The notes beneath the pieces are model-generated. The model saw only the letters and a list, made by a program, of their open reading frames with translations. It ran no database searches and was not told where the DNA came from. Positions 33,874 through 45,069 of a stretch of DNA of 64,000 bases are shown here, piece after piece (positions within the stretch are counted from its first letter, which is position 1; the number at the start of each line of letters is the position of its first letter). The translations under genes and the position numbers were made by a program. Source of the stretch: Cornus controversa (Eukaryota > Streptophyta > Magnoliopsida > Cornales > Cornaceae). Location of the stretch: the NCBI GenBank assembly GCA_026545225.1, contig CM048845.1, positions 55,218,033-55,282,032 of the forward strand, read 5' to 3'.

Positions 33874-34078
33874 AACCGGATCTCTATGCCTCATTAAGCA
33901 TGGAGTATTTGCGTATAAGTGTGCAAGGTTGAGCAATAATAAGCGGGTGGCTTGTTTAAGCTCATCGCCTTGTAAGCTTGGTTATTAAGTTCGAGGGGTG
34001 TTTCTTCACCTAATGTCCTAAAACCAATTGGTTTGGGAATCGTTGGCCCAATGTCGCTACATGGGCTTACAAGAAAGC
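33874..34078 (+). ncRNA. Conserved non-coding block in Athila 3' region, element H
   Basis: Counterpart of 12969-13172. It contains CTCTATGCCTCA, the perfect palindrome AAACCAATTGGTTT at 34021-34034 and CGCTACATGG, in the same order and with similar spacing as in element B. An A-rich run precedes it in both. Confidence 0.5.
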
Positions 34079-34308
34079 AAAAAGAGCTAAGCATTGCACG
34101 GTCACCCACGCGTGAGCATTCATGTATATTTTGCAGTAATGAACAGCAGTGTCGAGCTTTTTCAATGAGTTTCTCTTTTAAAAACAGATTTGTTCTTATT
34201 TTTCTCCAAATATGACAAAGTCACGCGTTAGAATGCATGTTCACTTCTCAAAGAGGATTTTGGGGTTGAAATCGGTATTTTTGTTCAGACTGGCCATTAT
34301 GTGGGGAC

Positions 34309-34313
34309 TGTCG
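34309..34313. repeat. Left target-site duplication TGTCG of T1
   Basis: Matches 44984-44988. Confidence 0.92.
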
Positions 34314-34694
34314 TGTCACGCCCCGGTTTCCGACACCCGGTTAGGAGCGAAGGGAACGGGGGTGAATCCGTAATTTCACCTCAAGTCCTCACAAATGAAT
34401 CTCATTATAATCATTTCTATTGCGGAAGCATTCTATATGCACACCCTTCAAGTGGCATTAGATCATCAAGGGCCCTTGCACATGATTTTCACCTTTGGTT
34501 CTATACATATAAACCACTAAGTTCCGGACCTCAAATTTTTACACAGATGGAATTTGATTATGAAACCTATACCATTGGATAGAGCTTTCAAAAATACTCA
34601 AGTTCAAAAAAAACCACACTCAATTCCGATTTAAAACGAAGAAATTACATCGAAACGAAGTTTGGACAAATTTTGAACCTTGCTATGAATAGTA

Positions 34695-34939
34695 ATTTCG
34701 ATCAATCGAAATTGGATTTCGATCAATCGAAATCCATCTCGATTAATCGAGATTTTGACCCCATCAATCGAAGAAAACAACCTCTCGGTACTTTGGACCT
34801 GCAATATTTCGATTAATCGAAGTTGGGACTTCGATTGATCGAAATAAAGCTTAAAAATCCATAAAAACTCGCAACCATTTCGATCAATCGAGATGGGCAT
34901 CTCGATTAATCGAAATGGGCATTTCGATTAATCGAAATG
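34695..34939 (-). promoter_or_regulatory. CGAT-NN-ATCG cluster in T1 3' LTR
   Basis: About nine units, among them TTTCGATCAATCGAAA, CTCGATTAATCGAG and TTCGATTGATCGAA, with centres CA, TA or TG. One unit (34772 region) is decayed. Confidence 0.8.
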
Positions 34940-35845
34940 TACTGCCCAGTTTCTCCCAAACACCTATATAAGATCAATTTGAACCCAAATCTCAACCAAA
35001 CCACCTTAGATCATTCATAACTCATATAAATCATCTACCATTGATATAATATCGTACTCACACATCAACCTACACATTTGAATCTCAAATCTTGCATAAT
35101 CATAGAAAATTCATCCAAAGTTCACAATGCACATAAAATTCAAGTGAACCAAACCATCCTCATTTTTCCAAAGGTGATCTTCATTAACCCAACCATACAA
35201 TCTAACTTATACATTGAGATCCTACAACCATGATTCCAACGTAAATCCACAACTCTAAACATTCATATCCACGAAATTAAAATATAAGAGACAAAAGAAT
35301 GCATTCATCCATTTAAATTTCAAATCCATACATAATCCATGGAACCATACACATAAGAATTCAAATGGCCCTTTTTGCATACATTCTACAAGTTTCAAAT
35401 GAAGGAAGCCATTATACATACATTTCTCAAAAAATTACTTTTCCTACAAGTGTGGTACTTACATTTGGATTTCACATACATAAGAAGGTACAAATGTAAA
35501 CGCAACACCACAACCATTGTCTACATGCCACAAGCCGGCATGGACATTTATTTACATCTCAAAAGAGCAAAAGTCCTAAAATAAGCTCAACATATCCATA
35601 GAGCTAATCATGCTTCGTCTTCCATTGGCGCCTTATCTGAAAATGTTTATATAAATATGGGGTGAGCAAAACTGCGGCTCAGTAGGAATGATCCACCCAA
35701 CCCCACTCTAACTCAGGCGGCCATGCATGGATGCATATGAAATCTTTACATGTCTACATGACAAGTATACATGCTTTTAACCCATAAACAAACACATTTT
35801 TCAAATCATGCGTGATGCTTCAAATCTCAATGCATTTACCTACAT

Positions 35846-35902
35846 ATATATATATATATCCAATTGAGCAAGCCACAATATATATATATATATATATATA
35901 TA
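35846..35902. repeat. TA microsatellites in T1 3' LTR
   Basis: Two runs of alternating TA separated by a short AATTGAGCAAGCCACAA-like spacer. Their lengths differ from the other LTR (43655-43708), as expected for slippage after insertion. Confidence 0.85.
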
Positions 35903-37177
35903 ACTCACGCCACATAAATCCAGAAATCACTTCAATGGGGACTAGCTTATCACTCCATCCATAGTAAGGGTCTCTTCGGCACCCAAACTCTGCTTGTGCT
36001 TTATCGGGTTACTAATCCGAAGGGAGCACCTCCTCTTGGCCAAGTTTTGGGTCTTTCACCATAGGGACCATTCCCTCACCTTAATTCTCAATGTTGTCAC
36101 GCCCCAAAAACTCGCTTTTCACATAGTGCACATAATCACATCAATGCACTTTTTCCACACCATGAATGCATTTTCTTTTGTCAAATCAATGCATTTTCCT
36201 TTCCCCCAAGATTGTCACAATGCCATCACACTCATACCATGAAAATCACCATGCTCATACATTTAACAAGGAAAATCATATCTTTCATGCACAAGTCTAT
36301 ACAAAAATCACATTTTTCATGTTTTCACCAAATGATCACATTTTTCATTAAGAACTTTCATAGTCTCATTTGCACATACACAACATATATAAGTTCTAAC
36401 CCACATGCTAGACATTTATACATGCATAATCACATTAGTATACATATATACACATATACATAACCCTAAACTCAAGAAATCCCAATCTATCTTTCATGTC
36501 ACAAGTATGTGACCTATAGAATCAAAGTAAAGATGAGTCTAGCACCCCTACCTCAAATTCCCAAGCTTTGAATCCAACTTTGAGAAATCCGAGCTTTCTC
36601 AACTTCACGAAACGAAGACTTTGATCGGTTCAAACCGATGCCCTTGATGTCCCCTACACACTTTCCTTCTCCAAGATATTCCAAATCACACCTTAAGGCC
36701 CTCAAACTCTAGAGAGAAGGGAGAGAGATGAAGTGGGATACGTAGAGAGAGAGAGGGATCTGTAAAATGAAATATCTCAGACCCTTTTTGATATTTATCT
36801 CAACCCTAGGGGCGCGAAATGACCATTTTACCCCTAGCCACTTAATGTACCTTCCCGAGCTCGGAATTAATTCCCGAAAACTCTGTTGGACTCGAAATCA
36901 CTTCCTTAACACTCTAAATATTTCGTTTAATCCATAGTCAAAAATTAAATTTCTCAAAATTTTCCCGAAATTCCCGGACCCACTTAACCTAATCCCGGGC
37001 CCCCGTTGACCAAAAAGTCAAACTTTCCCAAAAGTTGCCAAAACTTTCCAAAACCATATTCTAACCTTCTAAACATGTTCCCCGAATCCAAAACATGTTA
37101 AATATCATTTAAAATGCATTTAAAGCAATAAATGACAAAAATTGAAAAATCGGCCAAAATTGGGCACGGTCTCTACA

Positions 37178-37195
37178 ACCTCCCAACCTTATAAG
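37178..37195 (-). other. Polypurine tract of T1
   Basis: Minus-strand AAGGTTGGGAGGT directly abuts the 3' LTR. Confidence 0.8.
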
Positions 37196-37223
37196 AATTT
37201 CGTCCTCGAAATTAGAATGTACC

Positions 37224-38846
37224 TCAAGTGATGAACAACTCGGGATACTTTGAGCGGACTTCTTGTTCTCGCTCCCATGTAGCCTCCTCCACCCCATGAT
37301 GCCTCCAAAGTACTTTAACCAATGGAATAGTTTTACCCCGAAGCACTTGTTCTCTAATGTCCAAAATCTGAATCGGCCTCTCCTCGTATGACACGTCCTC
37401 CTCCACCTCAAGGTCTGCCCAATCAAGCACATGTGAAGGGTCCAGTTCATACTTCCTCAACATAGACACATGGAAAGTGTTGTGCACACTTGACAATTGC
37501 GGTGGCAATGCCAAACGATAAGCAACCTCTCCCACCCGATCCAAAATCTCAAATGGCCCGATAAATCGTGGTGCAAGCTTGCCACTACGACCGAACCTCA
37601 TCAAACCTCTCCGTGGCGAGACCTTCAAAAAGACATGATCTCCCACCTCAAATGCTAGTGGTCGCCGCCTCCTATCGGCGTGGTTTTTCTGACGAGTTTG
37701 AGCCGTAAGCAATCTCTGCCGAATTACCTTGATCTTCTCCGTAGTTTCCCGAACTAAATCTGGTCCCAAAGAAACTGTCTCTCCAACCTCTGTCCAACAG
37801 ACAGGTGACCTACACGGTCTACCATACAAAGCCTCAAATGGAGCCATTTCAATGCTAGCCTGATAGCTATTATTGTATGCAAACTCCACCAAAGGAAGGT
37901 GATCCTCCCAACTACCCCGAAGGTCAAGTACACACGCCCGCAACATATCCTCCAAAATCTGTATAGTACGCTCGGACTGACCATCCGTCTGGGGATGAAA
38001 AGCCGTGCTAAAGTGAAGGTCCGTATCAAGCGCTGCCTGGAAACTCTGCCAAAATCGAGATGTAAATCGCGGGTCTCTATCTGAAACAATAGAAACTGGC
38101 ACGCCATGAAGCCTAAGGATCTACTCAATATACAATCTACTGAGAGTATCCACATCATCTGTCACTCTAATGGGAATAAAGTGAGCTACCTTCGTCAATC
38201 TGTCAACGACCACCCAAACTGCGTCGTGACCCTTCCTCGACCTTGGAAGCCCCATCACAAAATCCATAGTGACATGCTCCCATTTCCACATAGCCACAGG
38301 CAATGGCTGCAACAACCCCGCTAGTCTCTGATGCTCGGCCTTCACTTGTTGACAAGTGAGGTACCTCGCCACAAACTGAGCTACATCCTTTTTCATACCC
38401 TTCCACCAATACTGTCGTCGTAGGTTATGATACATCTTGGTACCACCCGGATGTACTGCTAGTCTCGAGTTGTGAAACTCCCTCAGAATCTCATCTCGAC
38501 AAGCTAAAGGAACAAACATCTTCCCTTTGAATCTCATGCTCTCATCTGAATGAACTGTCCATCCTTCCACCACTTCACCACCCGAAATCCGTATGCGAAT
38601 AGTCTCAACCTCACTATCCTTCCTCTGCTCTTCAATCACTCTACTCACAAGAGTTGGTTGAGCGATAAGAGTAAATAACATTGTCGTTCCATCATCCTCA
38701 CTGAAATGTAATCCCATTTCTAAGATGTCTTCCATCATCTTCCACTCCCGTATGGCTAAGCTCGCTAAGCTACCATGTGACTTCCTACTCAGTGCATCCG
38801 CCACTACATTGGCCTTTTGCTGGATGATATTGTAAGTCGAAGTCAT
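37224..38846 (-). pseudogene. Integrase with chromodomain-like tail of T1
   Basis: Read on the minus strand. The zinc-finger region has HPGGTKMYHNLRRQYWW and then RYLTCQQVKAEHQ, where a Tyr stands at the place of the first zinc-binding Cys. The core has [25 protein letters not shown] and [13 protein letters not shown]. The C-terminal part contains [20 protein letters not shown] and ends with a chromodomain-like [16 protein letters not shown] that would guide insertion to chromatin marks. TAG at 38121-38123 interrupts the core, and a frameshift near 38820 separates it from RNase H. Confidence 0.93.
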
Positions 38847-40602
38847 AGTCCTCCATATACTCCATCCACCTCCGTTGCCTCATATTCAAATCCTTTTGTG
38901 AGAAAAGGTATTTGAGACTTTTGTGATCCGAAAACACTTCAAACTTCTCACCATACAAATAATGTCTCCACACCTTAAGTGCAAAGATCACAGCTGCCAA
39001 TTCCAAGTCATGTGTCGGGTAATTTTGTTCGTGCGTCTTCAACTGCCTTGAACCATACGCCACTACTTGTTCGGTTTGCATTAGCACACATCCCAAACCA
39101 AGTCGTGAAGCGTCACAATAAATTGTATACCCCAACCCACGTTCTGGAATGATCAAAATTGGAGCCGAAGTCAACCGGCTCTTCAATTCCATGAATGCAT
39201 GCTCGCAAGCATCATCCCATACAAACTTCACTCCTTTTCGGGTAAGCTTTGTCATAGGTGCAGCTAGCCTCGAAAAGTCCTTCACAAACCTCCGATAATA
39301 CCCGGCCAATCCCAAGAAACTACGTATCTCAAACACGCTCTTAGGTCTTTCCCAACTCATCACCGCTTTTATCTTGGATGGATCTACGGAAACCCCTCCT
39401 TTAGACACAACATGCCCAAGGAATTTCACTTCCGCTAGCCAAAATTCACATTTTTCATATTTGGCATATAATTGATGTTCTCTTAGAAGCTGCAACACAA
39501 TCCTCAAGTGACCCTCGTGCTCCTCTTCCGAAGACGAGTACACTAGGATGTCATCGACAAATACAACCACAAACTTGTCCAAGTAAGCATTGAACACTCT
39601 ATGCATTAGATCCATGAATGTCGCCGGTGCATTTGTCAAACCAAATGGCATCACCAAAAATTCATAATGCCCGTATCGTGTGCGAAAAGCAGTTTTTGGA
39701 ATGTCCGCCTCTCTAATCCCCAACTGATAGTAGCCCGATCTCAAGTCTATCTTTGAGAAACACCTCGAACCCTTAAGTTGATCAAACAAGTCATCTATCC
39801 TTGGCAAGGGATACTTATTTTTGATCGTTGCCCGATTCAACTTCCTATAGTCAATGCAAAGCCGCAAAGACCCGTCCTTCTTCTTAGCAAAAAGAACCGG
39901 AGCTCCCCAAGGCGATGTACTAGGGCGTACGAATCCCTTGTCTATTAGCTCTTGTAATTGGTCCTTCAACTCTTTCAACTCAGCCGGTGCCATTCGGTAC
40001 GGTGCCAAAGAAATGGGTGCAGTACCTGGAGCAAGATCTATCACAAACTCCACTTCTCGTTTCGGAGGCAACTGTGTCAATTCCCCCGGAAATACGTCCA
40101 TAAACTCACACACTACACGAGGAAGCTCTCCAAGTGTCTCATCATCACCATCAACTAGTAGGCTCGCTAAGAAATGCCCAATCCCTCTCTGATCACTCAA
40201 ACCATGCAAAGATGACAAGTAGAAGTCATCCCGCTCCCCCACAAAACATATACTAACACCAGAGGGTGTACACAAGGTCACTCTTCCCCGATGACAATCA
40301 ATATTAGCTCTGTAGGTCGATAGCCAATCCATACCCAAGATTACATCAAAGCTAGACATCTCAAGAAGAATGAAATCAAACACTAGTCGATGTCCCGAAA
40401 TCTCGATCTCACAAGATCGGCACACATCACTCAAAACCATTCTACCACCAACTGGCGTATCAATGGATAAAACCGAGTCCAAAGATGACACCTCCAACCC
40501 CAAAGTACAAGCAAATGCATATGATATGAATGAATGTGATGCACCTGAATCTACTAAAACCCTAGCCCACGAGCTAGATACAAGAAATATACCTCGGACC
40601 AC
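38785..40602 (-). pseudogene. Protease, RT and RNase H of T1
   Basis: 605 codons open on the minus strand. The protease has [13 protein letters not shown] (Asp codon at 40549-40551). RT has [32 protein letters not shown] and the catalytic FVDDI box at 39547-39561, followed by [11 protein letters not shown]. RNase H has [33 protein letters not shown] and [11 protein letters not shown]. The frame is lost near 38820 just before ADALSRK, which is read in another frame. In frame with gag upstream except for the TAG at 40681. Confidence 0.95.
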
Positions 40603-40680
40603 TGACGGTCCTGCCGAGGTCTCTGCCAGAACAAGAGTAAAAGCACGGCCTTGGGATCTCTGGCCTTGCTGTCCCGGACC

Positions 40681-41835
40681 CTAATATCCCGACTGCTGAC
40701 TGGGAGCACTAGACGTGGTTCCTCTAGCAGGTGCCCGTGAACTCTGAACTGAAGGCGCTGTCTGCTGTGGCGGCAATGCCCTAAAACCTGTCTGTGAAGT
40801 CATAGGCTGCATAGGACGCTGCTGTGAACCAGTACCACCCTGCACACTCTTCTTCTGTGGGCAATTCCAACTAATATACCCCATTTGATGACAATGGTAG
40901 CACTTTTTATCTGCCACTAACGGAACTTGCCCTTGAGTACACTCGGCCATTCTGTGTCCCGGTTTTTGGCAATTGAAACAGACTATCCTTGATCGGAAAG
41001 GTCCAGAAGGTATAGCCACAGAACTCACTGATTGAGTTGGTTGCCTTTGTGAGGATGACCCACCAATTCTCATCTTCTTTCTAGCACGATTATCCATAAG
41101 GGATCCCGTGCCCCTTGCTTGGTTCTGTGCTTCTCTTATTCTTTGGTTATCATTGCTAAACTCTTCAGAAATCAATGCTCTCTCCACTACTGCTGCATAG
41201 TTGGTCAAGCCTAAAATCCCAACCTTGTCTCGTATGTAGGTTCAGAGACCTCTTATGAATTGCTTAATTTTAAGCTCTTCCGTTGGGATCATCTCCTTTG
41301 CAAACCTAGCCAAGGAGGTAAACTTTGTTTCGTACTCCATCACCGTCATTGTCCCTTGGACAAGGTTAAAGAATTCCCTCCTCATACTGTCTTTCATTGT
41401 CACTGGAAAGTACTTCTCAAAGAAAAGCACTTGGAATGTATCCCATTCCATTATCTCCAAATCATGGTAATCTCCCAAGAACTTCCACCAACGTTTGGCG
41501 TCATCCTTGAGGTAGTGAGTGGCTACCTTAACTTTCAAGTCCTCCTCAATTTCAAGTACATTAAGGAGTGTAACCATCTCATCCAACCAGCTTTCAGCTA
41601 CCATTGGATCGGGTCCCCCAGAATAGGTTGGCGGATTGTGCTTCTTGGTATGCCCCAATGCCGTTATCATTCGGCTAGGAGGAGCTGCTCTCGGTGGAGC
41701 TTGTGTCTCCTCTTGAGTTTCCCTTTGAGTTTCCCTTGCAATTTGCCGCATGGTAGCAACCATGTCGCGCATAAATTGCTCTCCTCTAATAGGGACCACT
41801 TCCGGTGTCCTCTCACGAGCTCTTCTTGGTGGCAT
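40681..41835 (-). pseudogene. gag of T1
   Basis: Starts MPPRRARERTPEVVPIRG. The capsid core includes PPTYSGGPDPMVAESWLDEM, AKRWWKFL and YFPVTMKDSMRREFF, and the frame runs to IKQFIRGL, where TGA 41242-41244 interrupts it. The rest, 41208-40681, has a CX2CX4HX4C knuckle (CFNCQKPGHRMAEC) and a second one with Tyr for His (CYHCHQMGYISWNC). TAG 40681-40683 then separates it from the protease in the same frame, so gag-pol was one frame. Confidence 0.92.
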
Positions 41836-42102
41836 CCTTCTATATAGATGGCAAGAAGATATTTAGAATTTGTGCACGAATCTATTGGACCAATTCACAT
41901 CATGCATACTGAACATGCTAAGGCACTTCACAATTAGCATGTTATGTAAACAATTAAGCACACAAAAGTTTCCAAGTAATATGCACTTAATCCCTAACTT
42001 ATACTTATAACCTCAATTCACCATTTTAGAAGTCATCAAGTCCTTTCAATCCAAAATGTGACCTAACCATTTCCCGTCGTCCGTAGGTATTCAAACCCGG
42101 TT
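41836..42102 (-). other. Leader of T1
   Basis: Non-coding stretch between PBS and gag start on the minus strand. Confidence 0.7.
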
Positions 42103-42104
42103 AA

Positions 42105-42116
42105 GCTCTGATACCA
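42105..42116 (-). other. Primer binding site of T1, initiator tRNA-Met type
   Basis: The minus strand reads TGGTATCAGAGC, complementary to the 3' end of plant initiator tRNA-Met, three bases from the 5' LTR. Confidence 0.92.
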
Positions 42117-42119
42117 TGT

Positions 42120-44983
42120 TGTCACGCCCCGGTTTCTGACACCCGGTTAGGAGCGAAGGGAACGGGGGTGAATCCGTAATTTCACCTCAAGTCCTCACAA
42201 ATGAATCTCATTATAATCATTTCTATTGCGGAAGCATTCTATATGCACACCCTTCAAGTGGCATTAGATCATCAAGGGCCCTTGCACATGATTTTCACCT
42301 TTGGTTCTATACATATAAACCACTAAGTTCCGGACCTCAACTTTTTACACAGATGGAATTTGATTATGAAACCTATACCATTGGATAGAGCTTTCAAAAA
42401 TACTCAAGTTCAAAAAAAACCACACTCAATTCCGATTTAAAACGAAGAAATTACATCGAAACGAAGTTTGGACAAATTTTGAACCTTGCTATGAATAGTA
42501 ATTTCGATCAATCGAAATTGGATTTCGATCAATCGAAATCCATCTCGATTAATCGAGATTTTGACCCCATCAATCGAAGAAAACAACCTCTCGGTACTTT
42601 GGACCTGCAATATTTCGATTAATCGAAGTTGGGACTTCGATTGATCGAAATAAAGCTTAAAAATCCATAAAAACTCGCAACCATTTCGATCAATCGAGAT
42701 GGGCATCTCGATTAATCGAAATGGGCATTTCGATTAATCGAAATGTACTGCCCAGTTTCTCCCAAACACCTATATAAGATCAATTTGAACCCAAATCTCA
42801 ACCAAACCACCTTAGATCATTCATAACTCATATAAATCATCTACCATTGATATAATATCGTACTCACACATCAACCTACACATTTGAATCTCAAATCTTG
42901 CATAATCATAGAAAATTCATCCAAAGTTCACAATGCACATAAAATTCAAGTGAACCAAACCATCCTCATTTTTCCAAAGGTGATCTTCATTAACCCAACC
43001 ATACAATCTAACTTATACATTGAGATCCTACAACCATGATTCCAACGTAAATCCACAACTCTAAACATTCATATCCACGAAATTAAAATACAAGAGACAA
43101 AAGAATGCATTCATCCATTTAAATTCCAAATCTATACATAATCCATGGAACCATACACATAAGAATTCAAATGGCCCTTTTTGCATACATTCTACAAGTC
43201 TCAAATGAAGGAAGCCATTATACATACATTTCTCAAAAAATTGATTTTCCTACAAGTGTGGTACTTACATTTGGATTTCACATACATAAGAAGGTACAAA
43301 TGTAAACGCAACACCACAACCATTGTCTACATGCCACAAGCCGGCATGGACATTTATTTACATCTCAAAAGAGCAAAAGTCCTAAAATAAGCTCAACATA
43401 TCCATAGAGCTAATCATGCTTCGTCTTCCATTGGCGCCTTATCTGAAAATGTTTATATAAATATGGGGTGAGCAACACTGCGGCTCAGTAGGAATGATCC
43501 ACCTAACCCCACTCTAACTCAGGCGGCCATGCATGGATGCATATGAAATCTTTACATGTCTACATGACAAGTATACATGCTTTTAACCCATAAACAAACA
43601 CATTTTTCAAATCATGCGTGATGCTTCAAATCTCAATGCATTTACCTACATATATATATATATATATATATCCAATTGAGCAAGCCACAATATATATATA
43701 TATATATAACTCACGCCACATAAATCCAGAAATCACTTCAATGGGGACTAGCTTATCACTCCATCCATAGTAAGGGTCTCTTCGGCACCCAAACTCTGCT
43801 TGTGCTTTATCGGGTTACTAATCCGAAGGGAGCACCTCCTCTTGGCCAAGTTTTGGGTCTTTCACCATAGGGACCATTCCCTCACCTTAATTCTCAATGT
43901 TGTCATGCCCCAAAAACTCGCTTTTCACATAGTGCACATAATCACATCAATGCACTTTTTCCACACCATGAATGCATTTTCTTTTGTCAAATCAATGCAT
44001 TTTCCTTTCCCCCAAGATTGTCACAATGCCATCACACTCATACCATGAAAATCACCATGCTCATACATTTAACAAAGAAAATCATATCTTTCATGCACAA
44101 GTCTATACAAAAATCACATTTTTCATGTTTTCACCAAATGATCACATTTTTCATTAAGAACTTTCATAGTCTCATTTGCACATACACAACATATATAAGT
44201 TCTAACCCACATGCTAGACATTTATACATGCATAATCACATTAGTATACATATATACACATATACATAACCCTAAACTCAAGAAATCCCAATCTATCTTT
44301 CATGTCACAAGTATGTGACCTATAGAATCAAAGTAAAGATGAGTCTAGCACCCCTACCTCAAATTCCCAAGCTTTGAATCCAACTTTGAGAAATCCGAGC
44401 TTTCTCAACTTCACGAAACGAAGACTTTGATCGGTTCAAACCGATGCCCTTGATGTCCCCTACACACTTTCCTTCTCCAAGATCTTCCAAATCACACCTT
44501 AAGGCCCTCAAACTCTAGAGAGAAGGGAGAGAGATGAAGTGGGATACGTAGAGAGAGAGAGGGATCTGTAAAATGAAATATCTCAGACCCTTTTTGATAT
44601 TTATCTCAACCCTAGGGGCGCGAAATGACCATTTTACCCCTAGCCACTTAATGTACCTTCCCGAGCTCGGAATTAATTCCCGAAAACTCTGTTGGACTCG
44701 AAATCACTTCCTTAACACTCTAAATATTTCGTTTAATCCATAGTCAAAAATAAAATTTCTCAAAATTTTCCCGAAATTCCCGGACCCACTTAACCTAATC
44801 CCGGGCCCCCGTTGACCAAAAAGTCAAACTTTCCCAAAAGTTGCCAAAACTTTCCAAAACCATATTCTAACCTTCTAAACATGTTCCCCGAATCCAAAAC
44901 ATGTTAAATATCATTTAAAATGCATTTAAAGCAATAAATGACAAAAATTGAAAAATCGGCCAAAATTGGGCACGGTCTCTACA
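42120..44983 (-). repeat. 5' LTR of T1
   Basis: 2864 bp, same length as the 3' LTR. CGAT-NN-ATCG cluster at 42501-42745, possible minus-strand TATA box at 42770-42777, TA runs at 43655-43708. Confidence 0.95.
42501..42745 (-). promoter_or_regulatory. CGAT-NN-ATCG cluster in T1 5' LTR
   Basis: Same units as in the 3' LTR. In the transcript direction they follow the TATA-like box within about 25-280 bp, so they would be in the 5' untranslated RNA. Confidence 0.8.
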
Positions 44984-44988
44984 TGTCG
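44984..44988. repeat. Right target-site duplication TGTCG of T1
   Basis: Matches 34309-34313; element H resumes. Confidence 0.92.
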
Positions 44989-45069
44989 TCTATTTGTAGT
45001 TTGTGAAAGTTCATTTTTGCTAATGACCGCATAGTTCTGTAATACTTGTTGCATTTGCCAAGTGTGAAA
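44989..45069 (+). other. 3' non-coding region of element H, part 2
   Basis: Short piece of element H between T1 and the solo LTR. Confidence 0.75.
45065..45069. repeat. Left target-site duplication TGAAA of the solo LTR
   Basis: Matches 46587-46591. Confidence 0.9.

Larger units (their letters stand above)
32623..34308 (+). other. 3' non-coding region of element H, part 1
   Basis: 1.7 kb without a supported gene. Contains a PPT-like AAGTTTGGGGGTG at 33401-33413 preceded by ATTGAGGACAATGT, and the conserved block 33874-34078. It is interrupted by element T1 and continues at 44989. Confidence 0.75.
34314..37177 (-). repeat. 3' LTR of T1
   Basis: On the plus strand it starts TGTCACGCC and ends GTCTCTACA. 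Inside are the CGAT-NN-ATCG cluster 34695-34939 and TA microsatellites near 35846-35902. A TATATAGG at 34964-34971 on the minus strand is a possible TATA box; the cluster would lie just downstream of it in the transcript direction. Confidence 0.95.
34314..44983 (-). mobile_element. Element T1: complete Tekay/Del-type Ty3/gypsy element
   Basis: Two LTRs of 2864 bp (34314-37177 and 42120-44983), a TGTCG duplication on both sides, PBS, gag, protease, RT, RNase H and integrase with chromodomain-like tail, all on the minus strand. The LTRs differ at only about 14 bases plus TA-repeat length, so it is the least diverged full element here. Long LTRs, the tRNA-Met PBS and the C-terminal chromodomain point to the Tekay/Del branch of chromoviruses. 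Stops and one frameshift disable this copy. Confidence 0.95.

Noticed and set aside
34631..34900. Minus-strand frame rich in SIDR and LIEI (also 42437-42706, 46783-47001 and 57914-58144)
   Set aside because: The peptide repeats are translated CGAT-NN-ATCG palindromes in LTRs, not a protein.
40681..40683. Programmed readthrough stop between gag and pol of T1
   Set aside because: Possible in principle, but Tekay-type elements normally have one gag-pol frame and this copy has other clear nonsense changes, so random decay is simpler.
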